A stretch of 64,000 nucleotides of DNA from Synechococcus sp. CS-1328 (lineage in GTDB: Bacteria; Cyanobacteriota; Cyanobacteriia; PCC-6307; Cyanobiaceae), in NCBI RefSeq assembly GCF_025128095.1, contig NZ_JAHLYT010000070.1:22851-86850 (forward strand), in the 5' to 3' direction. The position numbers and the translations under genes were made by a program. The notes below the pieces were generated by a model. It did no database searches. It had not been told where the DNA came from and saw only the letters and a program-made list of their open reading frames with translations. Of this stretch, positions 45,087 through 53,871 are shown piece by piece; positions within the stretch are counted from its first letter, which is position 1; each line of letters starts with the position of its first letter.

Positions 45087-45348
45087 CACAAGCTCCGGCA
45101 AGCAGCACCGCGCCCACGGTTCCAAACACACCCACGCCTCCTCCCACCCCTCAGCTCAAGCCTCCGCTCAGACCTCAGAACAGACCTCAGAACAAACAGA
45201 ACATCCCGAGAGCTGCCGGATCCACCAGAGCACGATCAGCCACTGGTGCACGCCCGTATCGGATCCTGAGCATCCCGGACAGCAGATTCCTCTCTATGCC
45301 CTGGAGCAACGCCAGCGGGCTGCCAGTTACATCCAGCAGCACCGCTAG
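45076..45348 (+). CDS. Small protein downstream of CHAD
   Basis: An open frame of 90 residues beginning at GTG 45076, overlapping the end of the CHAD gene. The first 45 residues are a low-complexity Ser/His/Gln/Thr tail; the last 45 (CRIHQSTISHWCTPVSDPEH, then PLYALEQRQRAASYIQQHR) look like a folded piece with a Cys pair. I do not recognise it. Codon bias in the second half is typical, so it may be a real small gene or a C-terminal remnant. Confidence 0.5.
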   Translation: MKPDTSSGKQHRAHGSKHTHASSHPSAQASAQTSEQTSEQTEHPESCRIHQSTISHWCTPVSDPEHPGQQIPLYALEQRQRAASYIQQHR

Positions 45349-45354
45349 GGGAAC

Positions 45355-46584
45355 TCACGACACACCCGGCATGAACTGACGTTCATGTCCATAGCCCTTC
45401 AACATGCGATTCCAGTAGAGCCAGGGCAGCAGCTTGGTCTTGACGACCCACATGGTCCAGCGCTCCTTGGTGGGATCGCAGGGGAAAGAAGGCTTGGGAT
45501 TGCCGTCATAATCAAACTCCGCCATGATCGTTTTGCCATAGCCAGTGATCAGCGGGCAGCAGGCATAGCCGTCGTAACGGGCCTCGAGCGGGCGTTGATC
45601 GAGGAAAGCGAGCAGGTTGGCCACCAGTACCGGCGCCTGACCCCGCACCGCCGCCGCTGTCTTGGAGTTCGGCAGAGACGACACATCCCCCAGTGAAAAG
45701 ACGTTCGGGAAACGCACATGCTGGGTGGTGAACTTATCCACCTCCACCCAACCACCCGGGCCGGACACCGCCAGGGGACTCTCGGCCACCACATCAGGCG
45801 CTGCCATCGGCGGGGTGACGTGCAGCATCTCGTAGGAGATCACCTCCTCGCGGGTGGTATCCCCGTCTTTCACGTGAAACACGGCCTCCTTGCTGGCGGC
45901 ACGCACCTCCTTGAGAGTGTGCAGAAATTTTGTGGTGATGCCGCGGCGTGCCACCACCTTCTTGAGGGGCTCTGCGTAGACCGGAATCCCGAAGATACCC
46001 GGAGTTGCCGAGGCGTAGATCACGCTGGAGCGGGAAGCGACCTCCGGCGAGCGTTTGAACACGTCGTCGGCCATGTACATGATCTTCTGCGGTGCTCCGG
46101 CGCACTTGATCGGCGTCTCCGGATAGGTGAACACGGCATTGCCACCCTGGAAGTTCTGAATCGTCTGCCAGGTGTAGGCCGCGTGCTCCCGCGAATAGTT
46201 GCTGGTCACACCATTGCTGCCCAGTGCCTCGCTCAGGCCCTTGATCCGGTCCCAGCAGAGCTTGATGCCGGTCGCCACCACCAGCACGTCGTAGCTGATC
46301 GTGGCGCCAGCGGCGGTGCGCACCGCCTTGGCATCGGGATCGAAGCTCGCCACGGCATCGTGAATCCAGACCACCCCCTCCGGGATCAGGTCCACTTCCA
46401 GCCGGTGGGTCTGCTCCAGGGTGAAGACACCGCCGCCCACCAGGGTCCAGCCGGGCTGGTAGTAGTGATCCCGCGACGGCTCGAGGATGGCCACCTCCAG
46501 CTCCGGCCGCGCCCGCCGCAGCTGACTGGCCGCAGTGAGGCCGGCGGTGCCGCCGCCAATGATCAGGATCTGGTGATGGGCCAT
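45355..46584 (-). CDS. Sulfide:quinone reductase type flavoprotein
   Basis: A 409-residue FAD enzyme. It has the FAD motif IIGGGTAGLTAA, the YYQPGW patch and two conserved cysteine sites (PIKCAGAPQKIMY and YACCPLITGYGK) that fit type II sulfide:quinone reductases (SQOR-like). Such enzymes oxidise sulfide and pass electrons to quinone. No sulfide regulator is next to it. Its role in a picocyanobacterium, detoxification or sulfide use, is inference. Confidence 0.88.
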   Translation of the reverse strand: MAHHQILIIGGGTAGLTAASQLRRARPELEVAILEPSRDHYYQPGWTLVGGGVFTLEQTHRLEVDLIPEGVVWIHDAVASFDPDAKAVRTAAGATISYDVLVVATGIKLCWDRIKGLSEALGSNGVTSNYSREHAAYTWQTIQNFQGGNAVFTYPETPIKCAGAPQKIMYMADDVFKRSPEVASRSSVIYASATPGIFGIPVYAEPLKKVVARRGITTKFLHTLKEVRAASKEAVFHVKDGDTTREEVISYEMLHVTPPMAAPDVVAESPLAVSGPGGWVEVDKFTTQHVRFPNVFSLGDVSSLPNSKTAAAVRGQAPVLVANLLAFLDQRPLEARYDGYACCPLITGYGKTIMAEFDYDGNPKPSFPCDPTKERWTMWVVKTKLLPWLYWNRMLKGYGHERQFMPGVS

Positions 46585-46776
46585 GGGCCGGCCGAAAGCA
46601 AAGCTGGCCTTGATCTACCCCGATCCAGCGCCTTCGTCTAGGAAACCGTCACGGGAGTGCGCCAAAGCCGGCGCCGCCCCGGCACGGCAGACAAGAAAAC
46701 GTGACAACCGATACCGAAGCCTGGCGGTTGTGAACAGACTGGAGAAAACCCTGAACCTGCTGGGCTGGAGGTCGCC

Positions 46777-46989
46777 ATGTTTCTGAAATTGCGCCAGGAG
46801 GACGAGGCCCTCGTTGAAGTGCTGGACCTGAAGCAACTGTTCGATCCCTTCGCGGCCCAGGTGCTGGGGCGGTTCCACGCCGGCGAGGAGATGCAGGAGG
46901 CGGAGGCTTTCGGCAAGGCGGAGCTGAAGTTCCCATCCGGCGAAGGCCTGCCTCTCTGCTGGGTCGATCCCGGTTACCGCAAGCTCTGA
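46777..46989 (+). CDS. Small acidic protein of unknown function
   Basis: A 70-residue protein with a perfect ribosome site (GGAGG, five bases before ATG 46777). The sequence MFLKLRQEDEALVEVLDLKQLFD, FHAGEEMQEAEAF and LPLCWVDPGYR seems to be a conserved picocyanobacterial protein, but I cannot name it. It is divergent from the SQR gene. Confidence 0.65.
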   Translation: MFLKLRQEDEALVEVLDLKQLFDPFAAQVLGRFHAGEEMQEAEAFGKAELKFPSGEGLPLCWVDPGYRKL

Positions 46990-47154
46990 GCTGAGCTGAC
47001 GACAGCGTGAACTGGCAGACAGACAGCCCGGCAAGCAGACAGTCAGCCACCAGACAGCCATGCCGTGGAACCCTGACCGAGGAATCAACGCGTAGCAAAC
47101 AACACCAGAAGCCCGTGGAGCTGTTGCAAGTCTTCATCAACTTGCAACCTCACC

Positions 47155-47568
47155 ATGGGCCTGGCCCGATACGTTGAGCTCCTGCCGATTCAGCGATCGT
47201 TCTCCGGACGCACGCTGTTCAGCGAACCCCAAGCCAGCGATGAAACCCTGATCGCCGAGGTGGGCACCGATCGGATCGATGAGCTCTTCTGCCACCGCAA
47301 CCAGACCGACCAGCTGATGGTGCTGCGGGGCTCGATCGATCTGGTGGTGTTGCAGCAGAAGCGCCTGCATCGCATCACCCTGCGCGAGGACGAGCCCTCG
47401 CTGGTGCGCATTCCCCCTGGGGTGCCCCACGGCGCGATCAACCGCGGTCGCACGCCGGCCCTGGTGGTCAACGCGGTGCTGCGCCACGGTCCCAACGATC
47501 CCCGCGACTACCGCCCCCGGCGGGTGCCGCCGGCCCTGCTCGATCAGTGGCGCTCCCTGGCGGCCTGA
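47155..47568 (+). CDS. Cupin-domain protein, epimerase-like
   Basis: A 137-residue single-domain cupin. Double-stranded beta-helix strands are clear (LFCHRNQTDQLMVLRGSIDLVV, SLVRIPPGVPHGAINRG), and the C-terminal part (DPRDYRPRRVPPALLDQW) is like small dTDP-sugar epimerase-type cupins. Metal ligands are partly visible (His in FCHRN, H in PHG). The substrate is unknown. Confidence 0.8.
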   Translation: MGLARYVELLPIQRSFSGRTLFSEPQASDETLIAEVGTDRIDELFCHRNQTDQLMVLRGSIDLVVLQQKRLHRITLREDEPSLVRIPPGVPHGAINRGRTPALVVNAVLRHGPNDPRDYRPRRVPPALLDQWRSLAA

Positions 47569-47632
47569 TGCCGGCCGCATCAAGCCTGGCTGGGCGGCTC
47601 TGCTTAAAGTCCCGCCCAGCCGCCTCCGCCGC

Positions 47633-48343
47633 TTGGGTTCCGCCCCTGCCCCCTGCCCTCGATCGGCATCACTGCGATCAAAACCACTGCGTTCGGCACC
47701 ACTGCGATCGGCACCGCTGCAATCGGCACCATTGCCAGCATCTGCTTCAGTTCGGGCAACCGCTGCGATCCGACCGACCTCCACCGTGGTGCTCGGCTGC
47801 CTGACCGCCCTGCTGCCCCTGAGCCTCGCCGGCAGTGGGGCCCTGGCCGAATCTGTCATCCCTACCCAACCCGCGGTGACGACGGCACCCGGCAACGCCG
47901 CGCAGACCAACGCCACGGTGATCAACGTGACCACGGGCCAGGAGTTGCTGGTCACGGTGAAGGGCCAGGAGCGACGGGTACGGCTGGCCTGCATCCAGGC
48001 CCCACGGCCGCAGCAGCAACCCTTTGCGCGGCAGTCACGCCAGCAGCTGCTGAACAGCCTGCCGGCCGGCACCGCGGTGACCCTGGAACTGCGCGCCCGT
48101 GATGTGTTCGCCCGGGAGGTGGCGGTGGTCCGCCACCAGGGGCAGGACGTGGCAGCCCGCCAGGTGCAGCGTGGCGCTGTCTTTGTCTTTGACGGCTATC
48201 TCGGCCTCTGCGACGATCTCCCCTATGCCTCCCTTGAGGCTGAGGCCCGCCGCCGCAAGCTTGGTGTCTGGTCGACACCCGGTGGGATCGAACGCCCCTG
48301 GGACCTGATCCAACGCTTGGGCGACACCACCGCCGAACCCTGA
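47633..48343 (+). CDS. Exported thermonuclease-like (SNase) protein
   Basis: The C-terminal half (VINVTTGQELLVTVKGQERRVRLACIQAP, LRARDVFAREVAVVRHQGQDV, LEAEARRRKLGVWS) fits the staphylococcal-nuclease fold. The catalytic Arg of the R-x-x-G-I-D-T/P motif is replaced by a Cys-Ile-Gln-Ala-Pro version, so activity is uncertain. The N-terminus holds a 15-bp tandem repeat and a signal-like hydrophobic stretch (VVLGCLTALLPLSLAGSGALA). The TTG at 47633 is weak; a start near GTG 47785 just before the signal is equally plausible and would put the repeat in the leader. Confidence 0.7.
   Translation: MGSAPAPCPRSASLRSKPLRSAPLRSAPLQSAPLPASASVRATAAIRPTSTVVLGCLTALLPLSLAGSGALAESVIPTQPAVTTAPGNAAQTNATVINVTTGQELLVTVKGQERRVRLACIQAPRPQQQPFARQSRQQLLNSLPAGTAVTLELRARDVFAREVAVVRHQGQDVAARQVQRGAVFVFDGYLGLCDDLPYASLEAEARRRKLGVWSTPGGIERPWDLIQRLGDTTAEP
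47661..47735 (+). repeat. Five 15-bp tandem repeats upstream of the nuclease domain
   Basis: Five 15-bp units with the consensus gatcggcaccactgc run from 47661 to 47735. In frame they give S/L-R-S-A-P-L type repeats. Unit lengths and sequence differences of a few bases suggest slippage. Confidence 0.85.
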
Positions 48344-48411
48344 TCCCGCCCGAGCGCAACACTCAGCGCAACCCTCTCCTGCCGAACGCAACGCTCTCCT
48401 GCCGCAGCCAC

Positions 48412-48525
48412 ATGAATCCCGAACCCGGTGAACGTCCTGCCTGGTTGAACTGGATCTTTTTGCTGATCTTCCTGTGGTCGTCCTGGCAGCTGGCCGGCTA
48501 CTGGATTGAACGTCTGCATGGCTAG
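48412..48525 (+). CDS. Small single-helix membrane protein
   Basis: A 37-residue open frame with ATG 48412: MNPEPGERPAWLNW, then a hydrophobic helix (IFLLIFLWSSWQLAGYW) and a short basic end. It has the pattern of small cyanobacterial membrane proteins, but I know no specific name. It is just before the convergent PPK2 gene. Confidence 0.45.
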   Translation: MNPEPGERPAWLNWIFLLIFLWSSWQLAGYWIERLHG

Positions 48526-48539
48526 GTTGGGAGCCCCAA

Positions 48540-49685
48540 TCAGGAGTAGCAATTGGGAACAAAGAACTGCTCATTGATCGGCGGCCGATACAGCAAGGGC
48601 GCTAACTTGCGGGGTGGCAAGGCGATCTTCGGTGGTGTCATATCGGTATACGGCACTTTGCTGAGCAGGTGATGGATGGTATTGAGCCGAGCCCGGCGTT
48701 TGTCATCCGCCTCCACGGTGAACCAGGGTGCTTCCGGGATGTTGGTGTGGGCGAACATGTCGTCCTTGGCCTGGGAGAATTCCATCCAGTGATCGCGGGC
48801 CTCCAGATCCATCGGCGAGAGTTTCCAGCGTCTGGTGGGGTCATCGATGCGGGCCTGAAACCGGGCCTCCTGTTCCTCGTCGCTCACGGAAAACCAGTAC
48901 TTGAGCAACACGATGCCGGAACGCACGAGCATGCGTTCGAACTCCGGACACGAGTGCGCGAATTCATCCACCTGAGCCTCGGTGCAGAACCCCATCACCC
49001 GCTCCACCCCGGCCCGGTTGTACCAGCTGCGATCGAAGATCACGATCTCGCCGGCAGACGGGAAATGCTCCACATAGCGCTGGAAATACCACTGGCTCTT
49101 CTGCTGATCCGAGGGGGTTCCCAGGGCCACCACCCGGCAGCCGCGGGGATTGAGCGGTTCGGTGATGCGCTTGATCGTGCCCCCCTTGCCGGCCGCATCC
49201 CGACCCTCGAACAACACGATCAGGCGGAAGCCACTGCTCTTGATCCAGTACTGCATCTTGACCAGCTCTTCCTGCAGGCGTGTGAGCTCCCGCTCGTAGC
49301 TCTTGCGATCGAACTTGCCCGTGGAGCTGGAGCGGCGCTGGGCCTCAGCCACCGCCATCGACTCCACCGCCACATCAGTGAGGTCGTCGAGCTGGGTGGA
49401 CGGGTAGTAGCGGTCGCTGAACTCTCCGAAGTGAAGATGCACCTCCGGCATCCCATCGCTCCTGCGACCGCGGGAGGTCTTGGTGGCTGCCCTGGATTTG
49501 CGAGGCTTGCGATCCGTGGCCTCAGCCTGTTCTGATCCCGTGGCCTTGCCCCTGCCCTTGGATTTGCCATTGGCAGTGGATTTGCTTTTAGCAGTGGATT
49601 GGCCATAGGCAGTTGCTTTGCCATTGGCCATGGATTTGGCCTCTGCCTCAGAGCTGGCTCTACCGGATTTGCCTCGTTTGGCCAT
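48540..49685 (-). CDS. ppk2: Polyphosphate kinase 2
   Basis: A 381-residue PPK2 of the single-domain class. The core begins about residue 100: Walker A GRDAAGKGG (151-159), DRSWYNRAGVERVMGF (Walker B and lid) and the conserved DPTRRWKLSPMDLEAR. PPK2 enzymes pass phosphate between polyphosphate and nucleotides. The first 80 residues are a Lys/Ala/Ser/Thr/Asn-rich low-complexity tail. It is the third phosphate/polyphosphate gene type in this block, together with CHAD and phytase-like proteins. Confidence 0.94.
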   Translation of the reverse strand: MAKRGKSGRASSEAEAKSMANGKATAYGQSTAKSKSTANGKSKGRGKATGSEQAEATDRKPRKSRAATKTSRGRRSDGMPEVHLHFGEFSDRYYPSTQLDDLTDVAVESMAVAEAQRRSSSTGKFDRKSYERELTRLQEELVKMQYWIKSSGFRLIVLFEGRDAAGKGGTIKRITEPLNPRGCRVVALGTPSDQQKSQWYFQRYVEHFPSAGEIVIFDRSWYNRAGVERVMGFCTEAQVDEFAHSCPEFERMLVRSGIVLLKYWFSVSDEEQEARFQARIDDPTRRWKLSPMDLEARDHWMEFSQAKDDMFAHTNIPEAPWFTVEADDKRRARLNTIHHLLSKVPYTDMTPPKIALPPRKLAPLLYRPPINEQFFVPNCYS

Positions 49686-49725
49686 CGTTCACCAGCGGCA
49701 GGACACTCCCGATGCATAGCGCCGA

Positions 49726-50094
49726 TCAGCCCGGCCGGCGAGGCAGCGGCAGGAACGCGCGCACGATGCGCAGAACCGCCATCACCAGCAGCAGCAGACC
49801 CGCCACCGCCACGGCCAGCACCAACCCCAGGGCGACCAGTTGCAGCAGACCCAGGAGGAAACGGCCGAGGCCGGCGATCAGGTTGGCAATCGCGGTGCTC
49901 ACCAGCAGGACCGTGTCAAAGCGGCTGGGCAGCTGCAGCAGACCCACCAGCAGGCCGGCGCCGAGGAGGCCGAGGGCCAGACCGACCAGCACCTGGCGCC
50001 AGCGGGGCGGGCGCCGCCGCCGTCCGCGGAACACACTGCGCTGCTGAGGAGCGCTGGTGCGGGGCAGATGGATGGACGGTAGATCTCGGCTCAT
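49726..50094 (-). CDS. Membrane protein with two or three helices
   Basis: A 122-residue protein with a basic N-terminus and three hydrophobic stretches (VLVGLALGLLGAGLLVGLL, VLLVSTAIANLIAGLGRFLLG, LVALGLVLAVAVAGLLLLVM). No family is recognised. It overlaps the preceding small gene by four bases (ATGA), so both probably form a unit upstream of PPK2. Confidence 0.6.
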   Translation of the reverse strand: MSRDLPSIHLPRTSAPQQRSVFRGRRRRPPRWRQVLVGLALGLLGAGLLVGLLQLPSRFDTVLLVSTAIANLIAGLGRFLLGLLQLVALGLVLAVAVAGLLLLVMAVLRIVRAFLPLPRRPG

Positions 50095-50336
50095 CCTTCA
50101 AGCCGATGACCGGCCCCTCGCATCCAGCGCTCGAATTCCATCAGCACCAGCTCGTTGGGGCAATCCACCAGGGACAGATCTCCCACCGTGCAGTCGCCCT
50201 GGCCGCCGTGGTGCAGGGACAGATGGAACGTCTTGCCGCTCAACCCACAGACCTCAGGGTCGCTGCGCACCACCACGTCGAGGCTGGCGCCCAGGCGGGT
50301 GACGCGGCGCCGCAGTTCCGACCAGGTGAGAGACAT
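50091..50336 (-). CDS. Small soluble protein of unknown function
   Basis: An 81-residue protein from ATG 50336 (MSLTWSELRRRVTRLG). It has a beta-rich middle (VVRSDPEVCGLSGKTFHLSL) and a helix. It overlaps the membrane protein gene by four bases. Function is not known. Confidence 0.6.
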   Translation of the reverse strand: MSLTWSELRRRVTRLGASLDVVVRSDPEVCGLSGKTFHLSLHHGGQGDCTVGDLSLVDCPNELVLMEFERWMRGAGHRLEG

Positions 50337-50420
50337 GGGATGGCTGCCGCCTACAACCTCTCCAGTGTGACCAGCCACTGTTCAGGCCAGCCGCCCAGTG
50401 CGGCGATTCAGGGCAGCAGA

Positions 50421-51077
50421 TCAGGGGGGAGACGCGACCGGGGCCTCATTGGCGGCAGCCGGCGCGGCCCGCTCAGCGGGAGCGACCGGCTTCAAGGGCG
50501 CCGGTGGCGGCACCAGCCAGCCGAGGCCAGCGCTGACCGCCAGCACCACAACCCCTCCCAACGGAGCCGCCAGACGCCGACGCAGGGGGATCCGCTCCAG
50601 CAGCTCGCGGGTGCGCAACGGCTGGGGGTCGGGCATCTCCCAGCTGAGGGTGACGCGACCATCGAGGCGCACCTGATCCAGCACCCGCACCAGATCGGCG
50701 AGCTCGGCATCGTCGAGCAGCACCTCCAGGGGGGGCGTATCGGGCTGACTGCTGCGCAGCTGCAGCCGGTGTCCCCCACCGGAGTTGCCACGGTCTGACG
50801 CGGCATTGCCGGAGTTGCCCCGGATCTCCACCGGCAGGTCGGCGCCACCCACGGGGCGGTCCACGCCGCTGATCAGCTGCCGCGCGTAGGGAAGCACCAC
50901 CTGCATGAGCGCCATCAGGTGCTCCTTGCGTCCCTCCAGTTCGGGCCGGCCGGTCCACTGCAACGACCAGCCGGTGAGGATGCCGATCACCGCACCGCTG
51001 TGCCCCACCGAGACATCGGGCAGGCCCTCCAGTTGCAAGCGGCAGCTGGTCTGGTCGTAGCGAAAGGTCTGCTTCAA
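50421..51077 (-). CDS. DUF4335 family protein
   Basis: A 218-residue protein matching DUF4335: KQTFRYDQTSCRLQLEGLPD, RPELEGRKEHLMALMQVVLP and YARQLISGV. It has a C-terminal hydrophobic anchor (GGVVVLAVSAGLGWLV) and a Pro/Ala tail. The start is likely TTG 51077 (MKQTFRYDQ); the frame is open to 51185. DUF4335 and DUF3038 genes lie together in cyanobacteria; the function is unknown. Confidence 0.82.
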   Translation of the reverse strand: MKQTFRYDQTSCRLQLEGLPDVSVGHSGAVIGILTGWSLQWTGRPELEGRKEHLMALMQVVLPYARQLISGVDRPVGGADLPVEIRGNSGNAASDRGNSGGGHRLQLRSSQPDTPPLEVLLDDAELADLVRVLDQVRLDGRVTLSWEMPDPQPLRTRELLERIPLRRRLAAPLGGVVVLAVSAGLGWLVPPPAPLKPVAPAERAAPAAANEAPVASPP

Positions 51078-51197
51078 GGGAACGGGGAACGGGCAGGGGG
51101 CGGATTGCGGGCGGCCCGCGAAGCAACGTGAGAGTAAAAGCGGGCCACTGATCACGGGGCTGCTGATCAGGCGGCTCCTGATCAAGGGGCCACCGAA

Positions 51198-51758
51198 TCA
51201 GGGTGCCGCATCCCGCAGGCTGGCCCGCATCCGCTCGAAGCCTCCAGGACCGGCCCCCAGGGCCAGCGCCTGGATCAGGCGACGGCGCTGATCGGCGCCG
51301 GCCTGGGGATCGAGCAGCTTCTGCACGCCGCCGCGGCGGGGGTTCATCCGCTCATTCAGCAGTTCGGCCAGCCTGGCCTCGAACAGGGCCCAGCGCTGGC
51401 GGCTGAGAGGCTCCGGTTCCGCCTGGGAGAGCAGGGCACGCAGCATCGGGTAGAGCCGATCCGCCAGGGCGCAGAGGATGCGGATCAGGGCATCGGTCTC
51501 GGCCTCGTCGAGCGAGCCGCGGCGGGTGTTGCGGCGCAGGGGGTTGTGGCAGCGGCGCTTCCACAGCTCGACCCGGTTGGGGAAGAGGCCGGAGAAGCCC
51601 AGCTGCTCGCTCATCCACACCATCGCTTCGCCGCCGTTGAGATCGAGGGCCTCCACGGCGAGCAGCATCAGGTCGAGCCGCTCGACGCCGCGCCTGGGCA
51701 GCGGTACGCCCCCCACAGGGAGGGTGTCGGGGTGCTGCACGGGGAGGGTCTGGACCAT
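51198..51758 (-). CDS. DUF3038 family protein
   Basis: A 186-residue helical protein with the DUF3038 pattern: [20 protein letters not shown], then [19 protein letters not shown]. It comes just before DUF4335 on the same strand (about 120 bp from the proposed start of DUF4335), as in other cyanobacteria. Function is not established. Confidence 0.8.
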   Translation of the reverse strand: MVQTLPVQHPDTLPVGGVPLPRRGVERLDLMLLAVEALDLNGGEAMVWMSEQLGFSGLFPNRVELWKRRCHNPLRRNTRRGSLDEAETDALIRILCALADRLYPMLRALLSQAEPEPLSRQRWALFEARLAELLNERMNPRRGGVQKLLDPQAGADQRRRLIQALALGAGPGGFERMRASLRDAAP

Positions 51759-51855
51759 GGCTGCGATGATGCCAGCGGCAGAGCCCTTCCGTCACGCCCA
51801 ATGGGGGTTCCGCCGCGCCGCTTCCTTCCGTTTCACCCCTCCGTCTGCCCCCGCC

Positions 51856-52395
51856 ATGGTCGCCAGCCCATCCCCGCTTGATCTGCGGCAACTGGTGCGC
51901 GACATCCCTGACTTCCCCAAGCCGGGCATCCTGTTTCGCGATCTCACGCCCCTGATGCGGGATCCCGATGGCTGGCAGGAGGTGATCCGCCAGCTGGCGG
52001 TGTTGTGCGAGCGGCTGCAGCCCGATCTGATCGTGGGGATCGAATCGCGGGGCTTCATCGTGGGCACGGCCCTGGCCACCGCCACCCGGCTGGGCTTCGT
52101 GCCGGTGCGCAAACCCGGCAAACTGCCCGGCGCCGTGACCGGTGTGGATTACGAGCTCGAATACGGCAGCGACCGGCTCGAGATCCACAGCGATGCCCTG
52201 GCCGCCGGTGAACGGGTGCTGATCATCGACGATCTGCTGGCCACCGGTGGCACGGCCTCGGCCTGTGCCGAGCTGGTGCAGGCGGCCGGCGGTGAGCTGT
52301 GCGGCTTCGGCTTCGTGGCCGAACTGGCCGCTCTCGAGGGCCGCCGCCGCCTGCCGGAGGAGCACCCGATCGAATCACTGATCATCTACTCCTGA
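51856..52395 (+). CDS. apt: Adenine phosphoribosyltransferase
   Basis: Salvage enzyme that turns adenine and PRPP into AMP. The 179-residue protein has the PRPP motif [14 protein letters not shown] and the family start [17 protein letters not shown], plus [13 protein letters not shown] 51856 ([13 protein letters not shown]) is the family-like start. It is divergent from DUF3038. Confidence 0.95.
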   Translation: MVASPSPLDLRQLVRDIPDFPKPGILFRDLTPLMRDPDGWQEVIRQLAVLCERLQPDLIVGIESRGFIVGTALATATRLGFVPVRKPGKLPGAVTGVDYELEYGSDRLEIHSDALAAGERVLIIDDLLATGGTASACAELVQAAGGELCGFGFVAELAALEGRRRLPEEHPIESLIIYS

Positions 52396-52449
52396 ACCAC
52401 TCGCTCGGCTGTTCGCGGTCTCGCCCTTGTGGTCGAAGCCAGCAGCCCC

Positions 52450-52662
52450 TCAACTGTGGCTGTTCTGCCAGCGCAGCACCTGGTCGAACTGATCGAGGCT
52501 GATCAGCCCGAAGCGCCACAGCACCACCGGTAAGGGCGCCTGCTCCAGACGGGCCTGGCGCAAGCCGAGGGCGAGGGCGCTCTCGCTCAGGCCCAGCTGC
52601 AGCCGCAGGTATTGCACCAGGGCCGAGGGCGGCGTGGGTTGGGGTGTGGTGCTGATCACCAT
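52450..52662 (-). CDS. DUF2949 family protein
   Basis: A 70-residue protein with the DUF2949 pattern (LVQYLRLQLGLSESALALGL, then PLPVVLWRFGLISLDQFDQVLRW). A small cyanobacterial family of unknown role. It starts 12 bp after the FAD monooxygenase stop. Confidence 0.8.
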   Translation of the reverse strand: MVISTTPQPTPPSALVQYLRLQLGLSESALALGLRQARLEQAPLPVVLWRFGLISLDQFDQVLRWQNSHS

Positions 52663-52674
52663 GGCGTCATGGTG

Positions 52675-53856
52675 TCAGGCGCGGCTGGGAAAGCAAGCAC
52701 CGTTGGTCATCTGGGAGAGCATCAGTCGCCGTAGGGGCGCAAACCGCTGCAACAGCAGCACGGCCAGGCGGCGGGGCGGCAGCAGCAGGGGCAGGCGGGT
52801 GGAATAGAGCCGCACCAGCAGATCGGTCACGAGCAAGGTGGCAAGCAGGTCAGGCCAGCGGCGGCGCGCGTAGGCGGCGGGCAGCCGGCGGGGCCGCAGC
52901 CGGCCTGAGGCGGCGCGTAAGGCCAGCCGGTGCAGCACCGCCACGTCGCGCCAGCAGAGGTTGAGGCCCTGGCCGCCCACCGGATGGCAGCGGTGGGCGG
53001 TCTCCCCCACCAGCACCAGCGAGCCGCTGTGCAGGCGATGGGCCAGCAGCCGCTCCACCGGGAACGACCGTGGCGTGTCGAGCAGGGCGTCGGGCTGGAA
53101 GCGATCCGGCAGGGTGCCGGCCAGGGCATCGAGGAAGGCAGGGCCACTGAGCTGCTCCAGCTGGCGGCAGCGGGCCGCGGGGGCACTCCAGACCACCTGC
53201 ACCTGCTGGCCGCCGAGGGGCAGCAGGGCAAAGGGCCCTTCCGGGCGGAACAGCTCCCAGGCCTGATCGGGGGCGCTGCCACGCAGCTGAACCTGGGCGG
53301 TGAGGCAGGCCTGCCGATAGGCACGCCGCCAGACACCGATACCGCGGGCGGTGCGCAGGGGCGAGGCCGGCCCATCGGCGGCCACCAGCAGATCGCAGGC
53401 GCCAACCGCAGCATCGTCCGGGAGGCTGGCCTGCCCGAGCTGCAGGGTCACGGCGGGATGGGCCTGCAATCGCTCCAGCAGCACCGCCAGGAGGGGGCCG
53501 TGCTGCGCGATCCAGCCCACGGCAGCCGCTCCTGTTTCCGCCACTGAATCCACCTGAGCGAGATCCGCAGCCACGAACCCCACACCAAAACAACCGCCTG
53601 GATCGAGGGCGAGATCGCGCAGCTGCAGGTCCCGGAAGGGAGTCAGCAGCGGCTCGAGCGTCTGCCACAGCCCCAGCCGCTGCAGCAGGCGCCGGCTGGA
53701 GTGGGTGAAGGCATAGGCACGGCTGCGTTGCTGCAGCCGCTCGGCATCTAGGGGATCCACGAGCCGCACAGCCCAGCCGGCATCGGCCAGGGCGAGGGCT
53801 GCCAGGGCACCGGTGGGACCGGCTCCGTGAACCCGCGCCTGCAGCGGCAGGGTCAT
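52675..53856 (-). CDS. UbiH/VisC-type FAD-dependent monooxygenase
   Basis: A 393-residue flavin hydroxylase. The FAD motif (VHGAGPTGALAALALADAGW) is near the N-terminus, LVAADGPASPLR lies in the middle (DG motif), and GETAHRCHPVGGQGLNLCWRD is the second FAD motif. Such enzymes hydroxylate quinone precursors. ATG 53856 (MTLPLQARVHGAG) is preferred, because the longer frame would start within the Hlip terminator hairpin. Confidence 0.85.
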   Translation of the reverse strand: MTLPLQARVHGAGPTGALAALALADAGWAVRLVDPLDAERLQQRSRAYAFTHSSRRLLQRLGLWQTLEPLLTPFRDLQLRDLALDPGGCFGVGFVAADLAQVDSVAETGAAAVGWIAQHGPLLAVLLERLQAHPAVTLQLGQASLPDDAAVGACDLLVAADGPASPLRTARGIGVWRRAYRQACLTAQVQLRGSAPDQAWELFRPEGPFALLPLGGQQVQVVWSAPAARCRQLEQLSGPAFLDALAGTLPDRFQPDALLDTPRSFPVERLLAHRLHSGSLVLVGETAHRCHPVGGQGLNLCWRDVAVLHRLALRAASGRLRPRRLPAAYARRRWPDLLATLLVTDLLVRLYSTRLPLLLPPRRLAVLLLQRFAPLRRLMLSQMTNGACFPSRA

Positions 53857-53871
53857 CCGATCGGGTGGCAG

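Noticed and set aside
47661..47735. Five regular repeats as a CRISPR array
   Set aside because: Units are adjacent without spacers and each is only 15 bp.
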